DNA from: Dehalococcoidales bacterium
GTDB taxonomy: Bacteria > Chloroflexota > Dehalococcoidia > Dehalococcoidales > BS750m-G39
Assembly: GCA_022865485.1 (NCBI GenBank)
Contig: JALHSZ010000007.1
Coordinates: forward strand, 1-33,628
Direction of reading: 5' to 3'
DNA: 33,628 bases
The position numbers and the translations under genes were made by a program. Positions within the stretch are counted from its first letter, which is position 1; each line of letters starts with the position of its first letter. This document shows positions 18,711 through 25,756 of this stretch, piece by piece. The notes under the pieces are model-generated. The model saw only the letters and a list, made by a program, of their open reading frames with translations, did no database searches and was not told the origin of the DNA.

Positions 18711-19955
18711 CTATTCGGGGAAGGGCAAACGCCCCGGTTTGGCTCCCGGCTCCAGCACCCAGCGGCGCATGGCGGCGTCGGCGAGGGCGTAGCTCCAGTT
18801 GATTAACTGTTCCTGTTTCTCTTGGCTTAAGCCCATCAGGCGCGTGGATATCTTGCTCAGCTTCTCTGTCGTCTTGCTGTCCTTGAGCAGCGGGGGTGGG
18901 AGTTTTTCCTTCTCCTCCGTCGGTTCATAGTTCTTAATCTTGGTGTCTATGCCCCAGTAAGTGCCCCGCGCCTTCTTATCCTCGAAGTCGGCTATCGCCC
19001 ATCTCTTGCGCAGGCGGCGGGTCTGTTCGGTGATGGTGCTGTCAGCCCGCTTGAGGATTGAGAAGCGGTTCAGCCCCCGCCAGAACGTCCCTGCGTTCAC
19101 CGAAAACGGCGCCCCCGCGTCGCTCATCAGCACCGTGGAGTAGCGGTCCCAAATTCGCTCCAGCCCCAGGTTGTCGTAAACGCCCCCGTCGGTAAGGACC
19201 ATGGTCGAGAGGAGTTTCTTCTTCTGTGAACGGCTCAGAAGGTTGCCCTTTTTATCCTTTTTACTCTTTTTATCCCAGTCTTTCCACTCGGAGGGCTTGA
19301 ACCTGAGGATGACGGGCGCCATAAATATCGGGAAGGCGCTCGAGGCGGCGACGGCTTTGGCCAACTGAATATGTGGCGACTCAATCTTCTTATCCAGTTC
19401 ATAGTCAGCCAGGTAGGGGTGGGAGAACCGCACGCTGACGCCGGTCTGAAGGCTGGTGGCGTAAATGGTGAAGATGGGGTCCTTTCTACCATTGGGCAGG
19501 TCCTGGAGGGTGGCTTTGCCGAAGAGCTTTCGGCGGTAGGGCTGGGTCAGCCCGCAAAAAAAGCCTTCGCCCTCTATCCCGTGCGAGCAGAACTCCCGCA
19601 GCGGATTGACGACCTCCTCCACGAAATTGGTAGCGACCCCGTCCTCCCCAAACTTCAGCTTCTTCCATTGCAGCCCCAGCCAGCCCGCTGTAATCGAGCC
19701 CCCCGATACGCTGGTGACCTCGTCCAGCTTTTTAAGCCAGCCCAGCTCGTTAAGCCGCCAGAGGCTGCCCAGGTGGAAGACAGCCGCTCTGTAGCCGCCC
19801 CCCGACAGAGCTAGCCCCACGCCTTTAGTCCTCAACGGGGTTTCGCATTTGTGGCAACGTAGTTTGCCAAACGTTCTAACCGGGCTGGGATCAACCCTCT
19901 GGCACTTCACGCAGTAGTTTGTGCTGCGGTCTTCTTTGTAAAAGTCTTCTGCCAT
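18711..19955 (-). CDS. Patatin-like phospholipase with N-terminal zinc ribbon
   Basis: 414 aa; CVKC...CHKC, then GGGYRAA, SVSGGS (GxSxG) and DGG (TDGGVYDNLG). Confidence 0.85.
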   Translation of the reverse strand: MAEDFYKEDRSTNYCVKCQRVDPSPVRTFGKLRCHKCETPLRTKGVGLALSGGGYRAAVFHLGSLWRLNELGWLKKLDEVTSVSGGSITAGWLGLQWKKLKFGEDGVATNFVEEVVNPLREFCSHGIEGEGFFCGLTQPYRRKLFGKATLQDLPNGRKDPIFTIYATSLQTGVSVRFSHPYLADYELDKKIESPHIQLAKAVAASSAFPIFMAPVILRFKPSEWKDWDKKSKKDKKGNLLSRSQKKKLLSTMVLTDGGVYDNLGLERIWDRYSTVLMSDAGAPFSVNAGTFWRGLNRFSILKRADSTITEQTRRLRKRWAIADFEDKKARGTYWGIDTKIKNYEPTEEKEKLPPPLLKDSKTTEKLSKISTRLMGLSQEKQEQLINWSYALADAAMRRWVLEPGAKPGRLPFPE

Positions 19956-20174
19956 GGTTTGCTCCTTCGCGGGTTTGTCGGAGCTTTAGTGTAGTGCCCT
20001 ATTGAGGGAGTGTCAATACCATAAGATATAAAAGGGGAGGCTTTTTGCCCCCTCTTGTGGTTTCTTCTTTCCTCTCCCCTACCACCAGAGATTAAACGTT
20101 ACGTCAGATTGTTATTGCAAAGGGATGTATCCTTCCATAAAAATAACCTCTCTTACGAGAATGCTTGCACTAAT

Positions 20175-20203
20175 TTGCACAGTGCTTCCCTTTAGTGTAT
20201 ACT
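20175..20203 (+). promoter_or_regulatory. Promoter upstream of Zn-ribbon gene
   Basis: TTGCAC 20175-20180, 17-bp spacer, TATACT 20198-20203, overlapping palindrome TACTATATATAGTA. Confidence 0.5.
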
Positions 20204-20268
20204 ATATATAGTAGTTTCAGTTTAGGTTATTACAAACTTCTTTGAATCCCCAGAGATTTATTTTCGTA

Positions 20269-20318
20269 TTGGATGACCAGAGCTCTAACTAACATTCAGA
20301 AGAGAGGAGGTCATCCAA
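20269..20318 (+). promoter_or_regulatory. Leader hairpin sequestering SD/start of Zn-ribbon gene
   Basis: TTGGATGACC (20269-20278) and GGTCATCCAA (20309-20318) are perfect 10-bp complements; right arm covers end of GAGGAGG and A of ATG. Confidence 0.65.
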
Positions 20319-20506
20319 TGAGTTTTCAGGATAAGTCAATCCAATGTTCCGATTGTAGGACTACCTTTACTTTCAGCGCTGGAGAACAGGAGTTCTTCCA
20401 ATCTAAAGGCTTCACCAATGAGCCCAAGCGTTGTCCCTCATGCCGCCGCGCAAACAAAGCACAGCGTTCCGGCAGTGGCGACTACAGCTACAGTTCCAAG
20501 GAGTGA
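20318..20506 (+). CDS. Small zinc-ribbon domain protein
   Basis: MSFQDKSIQCSDCRTTFTFSAGEQEFFQSKGFTNEPKRCPSCRRANK: CxxC...CxxC; ATG at 20318 preceded by gaggagg. Confidence 0.85.
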   Translation: MSFQDKSIQCSDCRTTFTFSAGEQEFFQSKGFTNEPKRCPSCRRANKAQRSGSGDYSYSSKE

Positions 20507-20599
20507 ATGTTTTGTGCCTTCTACGCCCGGTGTAGGAAAAACACGTTCGACAAGAGTTCACATCTTTCGGAGAAATGTATAGCAAGAGGAGAATTCAAA

Positions 20600-20695
20600 G
20601 TGAGTATTCAAATGAAACTACGTACTCTATATAGCCTGTTAGCGATGGGCATTTTGGCACTAATTGCTGGTCTTACTCTCGTAGTTGTAATGTGA
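20600..20695 (+). CDS. Possible 31-aa single-pass membrane peptide
   Basis: GTG at 20600 with agaggaga 8 nt upstream; MSIQMKLRTLYSLLAMGILALIAGLTLVVVM. Confidence 0.35.
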   Translation: MSIQMKLRTLYSLLAMGILALIAGLTLVVVM

Positions 20696-20722
20696 AACCA
20701 TTCAATATGACCATTATACCCA

Positions 20723-20872
20723 CCCCATAAACATAAAAAAAAGAGGGGGCTAGCGCCCCCTCTTTGGTTTTGCTGATGCTATTTGGGGAAGGGCAGACGC
20801 CCCGGTTTACTCCTGCGCGGGTTTGTCGGAGCTTTGGTGTAGTTCGATATTGAGGGGGTGTCAATACCTATA
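20723..20872 (-). pseudogene. Remnant of a second patatin locus (3' end fused to 5' flank)
   Basis: Matches terminator and last codons (KPGRLPFP) of the 18711-19955 patatin gene fused directly to its upstream flank (gcgggtttgtcggagcttt.gtgtag). Confidence 0.75.
20743..20762. terminator. Hairpin terminator, core orientation A
   Basis: GAGGGGGC-TAGC-GCCCCCTC between A- and T-tracts. Confidence 0.7.
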
Positions 20873-20939
20873 ACTTTACGGGTTAGACCATTTGGTATTA
20901 ATATTGGGTTAAGGAAACGTTTTAGAGAAGGAGGGCTAA

Positions 20940-21704
20940 ATGGGTCGCGTCCAAGATAAAGTAGCCATCGTAACCGGCGCCGCCGGAGGTCTTGGTGGTG
21001 CCATATCACTGTTGTTGGCTAAGGAAGGGGCCAAAGTTGTCGTTACCGACATCAACGAGGCTGGCGGGAAGAAAACAGTCGAGGACATAAATCGTGAGGG
21101 GGGCAAGGCTGTCTTCATCAGGCACGATGTCGCCAGCGAAGGCGATTGGACCAAGGTAATCGAGAAGACCTTATCCGAGTTTGGCAAATTGGATATTCTG
21201 GTTAATAACGCTGGCATCATGTTTATCAAGGAGATTGAAAATACCTCGTTAGAAGAATGGCACCGGGTTATGAGCATCAATCTGGACGGCGTTTTCTTGG
21301 GTACGAAACACGCCATAGGGGCGATGAAAAAGAGCGGCGGCTGCATCGTTAATATGTCCTCCGCCGTCGGTATTGTAGGCAGACCTGATGATACGGCGGC
21401 TTATTGTACCAGCAAGGGCGCCGTAAGACTGTTTACCAAGGCAGCGGCTATGGAGTGCTCCAAAGCGGGCCATGACTATAAAATCCGGGTTAACTCCGTG
21501 CACCCCGGTGTTATCGAGACACCGATGACAGCGGGTATGGCTGAAGACCCTGAATTCCGGAAAATTCTGGAGGCTATGCACCCGATTGGTTTTCTGGGCA
21601 AACCGATAGATGTTGCTTATATTGTCCTTTACTTGGCTTCTGATGAGTCCCGGCTTGTCACCGGCGCTGAGTTTGTCGTCGATGGGGGCTGGACGGCGAG
21701 TTAG
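20940..21704 (+). CDS. SDR family NAD(P)-dependent oxidoreductase
   Basis: 254 aa; Rossmann motif TGAAGGLGGAI, NNAG, catalytic S..(Y)CTSK (AAYCTSKGAV), C-terminal GAEFVVDGGWTAS. Confidence 0.93.
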   Translation: MGRVQDKVAIVTGAAGGLGGAISLLLAKEGAKVVVTDINEAGGKKTVEDINREGGKAVFIRHDVASEGDWTKVIEKTLSEFGKLDILVNNAGIMFIKEIENTSLEEWHRVMSINLDGVFLGTKHAIGAMKKSGGCIVNMSSAVGIVGRPDDTAAYCTSKGAVRLFTKAAAMECSKAGHDYKIRVNSVHPGVIETPMTAGMAEDPEFRKILEAMHPIGFLGKPIDVAYIVLYLASDESRLVTGAEFVVDGGWTAS

Positions 21705-21751
21705 CTTTAGGGTAACCCCCCTTATCCCCCCACCCCATAAACATAAAAAGA

Positions 21752-21771
21752 GAGGGGGCGCTAGCCCCCTC
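21752..21771. terminator. Hairpin terminator, core orientation B
   Basis: GAGGGGGC-GCTA-GCCCCCTC; exact reverse complement of 20743-20762 within the same flanks. Confidence 0.75.
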
Positions 21772-21787
21772 TTTTGGTTTTACCCCC

Positions 21788-23212
21788 CTACTCCTCCCTC
21801 ACCCCACCCCGCGCCTCCCTCGCCTCGTACCTTTCGGCGGCTTCCACCAGCAGCGCCAGGCTCATGAGGAAGTCGTCGTGCCCCTCAGAGGGGCTGACAT
21901 AGAAATTAACGGTCAGTGACGGGCGGTAGTGGCACTTTGCCCTCTCCATCTCCTTCCAGAACTCCCTACACTCGTCTGAGCCGTCCCTGTCGTAAACCTT
22001 GAGCCGGCCCGAGTTGATTGCCGCCAGTAGCTTAAAGCCGAGCTCGGACTTGGCCTTAGCCGTGAAGGTAAAGGCGGACACCTTCGAGCCGAGCGCCTTC
22101 CTCAAAAACGAGCTTACCGGTTGGCCCAGACCGGTGGCGTCGACGACCACCCGACGGCATTTCCAGACACTTTTAAGGATATCCACCAGCCTGGGGTAAA
22201 GCTCGGCGTGCTTTCGGCCCGTCCAGCGGTAGTGCTCCACCACCCGTATTCGGGGCTGTTTCTGGATGTCGTCGCAGATAGAAAAATCGAGCTCGCCGAT
22301 GGTGACCACGGTGGAGTCCCGCTGCGGCTGGGGGTTGCTAAAATTGTCCCCCTCGGCTTCGCCGGCAAGGTCGATGCCGGCCAGGTAGATTTTACCCTTC
22401 TCGGCATGGCGTTTTCTCTCGTGCTCCCCGCTGAGCTGCGCCAGCTGCTGGCGGCTCAAGAAGCCCCCGCCCCCCTGTATGGGCAGCAGGCGGTACTGAG
22501 TCAAAAAGAGGGGGTGGTTTTCGCCCAATCGCTCCCTCTCCGCCTCGACATAGGCGCGGTAGTCGGGGTTATAGTCGGCTATCTCCTCCCAGTCGTATCT
22601 GAAGTGACGCTTTACCCCGTCCTGCCTCTCCAGCTCCAGGTTGGTCTGTTTGACCTCCTCCAGCAGGGTAGAGTCGTCCCAGGTGGTGCCGTAGTGGACG
22701 GTGGTGACGTTGGTCGTCGCCCCCATCGGCTTGAACTCCTTGCTGTACTTCTCCCGGCTCACGTCCTGCGCCTCGTCAATCTCGAGCAGGATATGGGCGG
22801 TGTTGCCCACCACGTTGGCCGACTTGTCGGCGGAGAGAAAGATGGCGCGGGCGTTGCCCAGCCGTATGATATAGCCCAGCTCCGCCGTCCAGATGCCGCT
22901 GAACCCCGCGTCGTTGAGCCGGTCCCTGAGCCGCATCATGGAGATGACCGTCTGCGGCTTAAAAGTAGGGGAGCACTTGACCAGGTTCTGGGGCTGGGTC
23001 ATGTGGAATGTTAAAAGCAGCAGCTCCAGCTGTGCCGATAGCTCGTTCTTGCCCCCCTGGCGGGCCATCTCCACCGAGAAGGTAAGCCCCTTCCTGCCTA
23101 GGACGCTATCCAGGATAGCCGAAGCCACCTCCCGCTGGTAGGGGCGCAATCTATTTAGTGACGATTTGTCCGATGCCCAGCCCCAGCGGGATGGCGATAT
23201 CCTTGAGGACAT
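21788..23212 (-). CDS. Phage terminase large subunit
   Basis: 474 aa; ATPase-like MARQGGKNE, Walker B HILLEIDEAQD, nuclease acidic motifs AGIDLAGE, VVDATGLGQPV, GHDDFLMSLAL; start may be downstream of 23212. Confidence 0.88.
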   Translation of the reverse strand: MSSRISPSRWGWASDKSSLNRLRPYQREVASAILDSVLGRKGLTFSVEMARQGGKNELSAQLELLLLTFHMTQPQNLVKCSPTFKPQTVISMMRLRDRLNDAGFSGIWTAELGYIIRLGNARAIFLSADKSANVVGNTAHILLEIDEAQDVSREKYSKEFKPMGATTNVTTVHYGTTWDDSTLLEEVKQTNLELERQDGVKRHFRYDWEEIADYNPDYRAYVEAERERLGENHPLFLTQYRLLPIQGGGGFLSRQQLAQLSGEHERKRHAEKGKIYLAGIDLAGEAEGDNFSNPQPQRDSTVVTIGELDFSICDDIQKQPRIRVVEHYRWTGRKHAELYPRLVDILKSVWKCRRVVVDATGLGQPVSSFLRKALGSKVSAFTFTAKAKSELGFKLLAAINSGRLKVYDRDGSDECREFWKEMERAKCHYRPSLTVNFYVSPSEGHDDFLMSLALLVEAAERYEAREARGGVREE

Positions 23213-23528
23213 TCTCGATTGCCTCCTTCAGTCCCTTCTTCTGCTCCTTGCTGATTTTGTACTTCGTCTTCACCAGGTTGGCCAGGGTGGTGGTGGCGTC
23301 CATAAGCAGCTTGATATTCTCGGGGTCGTTCTCCAGAAGGGACTTTATCTTAACCCTCAGCAGGGTAATCTCGTCGTCGAAGCCCTCGACGCCCGCCGCC
23401 AGCTCGAAATCGAGCAGCTCGGCTTCATCCAGCACCTTGGAATAGAAGCCATGGGTGCGGGCGTTCTGGTTACCCTTTGGGGCGCCTCTTTTTCGTTTGG
23501 CTCTTTCCGCCATCTGGTCTATCTCCAT
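23151..23528 (-). CDS. Terminase small subunit-like / phage-associated protein
   Basis: 125 aa; KRGAPKGNQNARTHGFYSKVLDEAE pattern typical of terminase-adjacent small proteins. Confidence 0.7.
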   Translation of the reverse strand: MEIDQMAERAKRKRGAPKGNQNARTHGFYSKVLDEAELLDFELAAGVEGFDDEITLLRVKIKSLLENDPENIKLLMDATTTLANLVKTKYKISKEQKKGLKEAIENVLKDIAIPLGLGIGQIVTK

Positions 23529-23616
23529 TCTTCAGTACTCTGGCGCTGGCCAGCACGATGGTATGGGCGGCCAGGTCCCACCTCTGAATCTCCACGGCTA
23601 ATCTCAGCAGCCTCAT
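23470..23616 (-). CDS. 48-aa ORF preceding and overlapping TerS-like gene
   Basis: ATG at 23616 preceded by AAAGGAGGGG; MRLLRLAVEIQRWDLAAHTIVLASARVLKNGDRPDGGKSQTKKRRPKG*; below ORF-track size cutoff. Confidence 0.55.
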   Translation of the reverse strand: MRLLRLAVEIQRWDLAAHTIVLASARVLKNGDRPDGGKSQTKKRRPKG

Positions 23617-23677
23617 AGCCCCTCCTTTACATAACTAGGAAAACAAATCCCCCCTCTACGCTTAACCCTCAGACAAA

Positions 23678-23700
23678 ATAGTAGCACATCTGTTCTAATA
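23678..23700 (-). promoter_or_regulatory. Operator/-10 element of packaging operon
   Basis: Minus-strand TATTAGAACAGATGTGCTACTAT; 19/23 identical to 12285-12307 element. Confidence 0.6.
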
Positions 23701-23763
23701 TAACCACAAGCTATTGTCATATATTGCTATCGGGGCTGCCGGCGTTATAGAATAGGCTGTCAA

Positions 23764-24459
23764 ATGACTGTCACTAAACAGCTCTATCGGCTCCAGGAGG
23801 TTGACCTGGAGATTGAGTCCGGCAAGCGGGCGCTGGAACAGGTTGCCAGCCAGCTTGGGGAAAGCCAGGCGGTCATTGAAACCCAGAAACAGCTTGAGCT
23901 GGAGCAAAAGCGCCTGGAGGAATCGAGCCGCCGACAGCGCTCGGCGGAATGGGAAATAGACGACATCGCCACCAAACTGGCGGTTGCCGAAGAGCAGCTC
24001 TTCAGCGGGCGGGTGAAGAACCCCAAGGAGCTGACCAATCTCCAGCACGAGGTCGAGGCGTTCCAAGCCCGGCGCGACCAGCTCGAAGAACAGGCCCTGG
24101 AGATAATAGACCAGGTGGAACAGTCCGAAGCCAGGGTGGCTGAGATAAACAGCGAGCTGGAGACACTCAAGGCCGACTGGCAGCGCCAGCAGAAGCAGCT
24201 GACCGACGAAATGGAAAGGCTCAGAGCCGCCCTCGCCGACCTGGGGAGTAAGCGCCAGCTACTAATCGGCGAGATCGACCCGCCCGCCTTCGAGTTCTAT
24301 CAAAGCCTGAGAAAAGGTAAGGGGATAGCGGTAGCCAAGGTGGAGCAGGGGATATGCCGCGGCTGCCGGATATCGCTGCCTACCACCGACCTGCAGCAGG
24401 CGAGGGGCGGCAAGCTGGTGCAGTGCAGCAGCTGCGGGCGTATCCTGTTCCTACCCTGA
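23764..24459 (+). CDS. Coiled-coil protein with C4-type zinc ribbon
   Basis: 231 aa; long coiled coil then CRGCRISLP...CSSCGRILF. Confidence 0.88.
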   Translation: MTVTKQLYRLQEVDLEIESGKRALEQVASQLGESQAVIETQKQLELEQKRLEESSRRQRSAEWEIDDIATKLAVAEEQLFSGRVKNPKELTNLQHEVEAFQARRDQLEEQALEIIDQVEQSEARVAEINSELETLKADWQRQQKQLTDEMERLRAALADLGSKRQLLIGEIDPPAFEFYQSLRKGKGIAVAKVEQGICRGCRISLPTTDLQQARGGKLVQCSSCGRILFLP

Positions 24460-24471
24460 AACGATAATATT

Positions 24472-24873
24472 ATGACGTCAAAAAAAGTGGTAATCTGTAC
24501 CGACGGCGCCTCGCTGGGCAATCCCGGGCTGGCGGCGGTGGGGGCTGTCGTCGAGGACGAGCAGGGAAGGCTGATTACCCTGGTCTCGCGGTGCATCGGG
24601 CAAGCCACCAATAACCAGGCGGAATATACGGCTATCATCGCCGCCCTGGAAGAAGCCATCAGGCTGGGCGCTGAAGAGGTTGACGTCAGGTCTGATTCCC
24701 AGCTCGTGGTAAGGCAAATCCAGGGCGAATACCGCGTCAAGAACGCCTCGCTCAAACCCCTCTATAAACGGATAAAGCGGCTGCAGGAGTCGCTTAAAGG
24801 CTTCACCATCACCCACATCCCCGGCCGTCAGAACAACGAGGCTCATAAACTGGCTCACCTGGCGTTAAGATGA
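24472..24873 (+). CDS. Ribonuclease HI family protein
   Basis: 133 aa; CTDGASLGNPGLAAVG, NNQAEYTAIIAALEEA, SDSQLVVRQ, GRQNNEAHKLA. Confidence 0.92.
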   Translation: MTSKKVVICTDGASLGNPGLAAVGAVVEDEQGRLITLVSRCIGQATNNQAEYTAIIAALEEAIRLGAEEVDVRSDSQLVVRQIQGEYRVKNASLKPLYKRIKRLQESLKGFTITHIPGRQNNEAHKLAHLALR

Positions 24874-24926
24874 GCTAGGGTTGTCATCTGTTGACTAATA
24901 CCCGTCCCCATACTACACTATAATCA

Positions 24927-25280
24927 GGTCAAGTAAACCGGGTGACCGCCCCCCTTCTTGGAAGGGGGGAGGAAAGTCCGAGCTCCACCGGGCAGGGTGC
25001 TGGCTAACGACCAGGAGGGGTGACCCTACGGAGAGTGCCACAGAAACATACCGCCTTTCGGGGCAAGGGTGAAATGGTGAGGTAAGAGCTCACCAGCGGC
25101 CGGGTGACCGGTCGGCTGGGTAAACCCCATCCGGAGCAAGACCAAATAGAGGGACATAAGGACGCCCGGCCTGTCCCCGGGTTGGTCGCTTGACCCTTCC
25201 GGTAACGGAAGGGCTAGATAGATGGTCATCGTCCTTTACAAGTGAAGGATACAGAACTCGGCTTACAGGTTTGCTTGACC
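24927..25280 (+). ncRNA. rnpB: RNase P RNA (bacterial type A)
   Basis: GGAGGAAAGTCCGAGCTCC, ACAGAAACATACCGCC, GGGTAAACCCCATCCGGAGCAAGACCAAATAGA; P1 formed by GGTCAAGTAAACC / GGTTTGCTTGACC. Confidence 0.95.
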
Positions 25281-25456
25281 TCTTTGCCGCAACTTTTTCT
25301 CTTCCCGCTTGGCGTTGAGAAAAGGGGAGTAAAACCTCGTTTTTAAGCGTAATCGGGGTTAAAAATGTAATGCCAGCCGCCCTCAATGGGCTTGTCAGTA
25401 GGGTCGGGTTGGCATATAGTTGAGTGTCAGAAGGGTGATTTTTTAAGAAAGCCGGT

Positions 25457-25678
25457 ATGCAGACAGTTGACCCGATAGTTCGCGATTTTATACTCTTCTG
25501 CCTTCGGCGCCAGGGGAAAGGCTGGCCCGCCCTATATGACGAGATGTGTCGGGTGGCGGGGCAACGGCTCTTTCGGGGGCTGGGCTATACCGATTTAAGA
25601 AAGCTGGGGCTATCATTCGGCCTGACCGACATTGACGATACCATCAGGATGGTGGATACCGTCGCCGCCTCCAATTAG
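25457..25678 (+). CDS. Hypothetical protein
   Basis: 73 aa ORF, intact; no recognised family. Confidence 0.6.
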   Translation: MQTVDPIVRDFILFCLRRQGKGWPALYDEMCRVAGQRLFRGLGYTDLRKLGLSFGLTDIDDTIRMVDTVAASN

Positions 25679-25756
25679 ACTTACTTCTTTTCCTTTCTTT
25701 TATTCTCCCTCTTTGATAAGATAGCCTTGTTTGATGGTTAAAAGCTTTAAGGGAGA

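Larger units (their letters stand above)
21788..23616 (-). mobile_element. Phage/GTA-like packaging module (48-aa ORF, TerS-like, TerL)
   Basis: Contiguous overlapping minus-strand ORFs with own promoter/operator at 23678-23700. Confidence 0.7.

Noticed and set aside
18711-19955. Patatin gene as part of a CBASS operon
   Set aside because: No CD-NTase, Cap2/Cap3 or other cyclic nucleotide sensor gene in the window
20779-21009. 76-aa minus-strand ORF ending KPGRLPFPK
   Set aside because: Not a functional gene; it only reads through the patatin ghost tail and overlaps the SDR start. Treated as pseudogene evidence
22121-23014. 297-aa plus-strand ORF
   Set aside because: Shadow of TerL on the opposite strand
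24881-24924. TTGACT (24891)...TATAAT (24919) as rnpB promoter
   Set aside because: Spacer is 22 bp, too long for a canonical sigma-A promoter; only the TATAAT is credible
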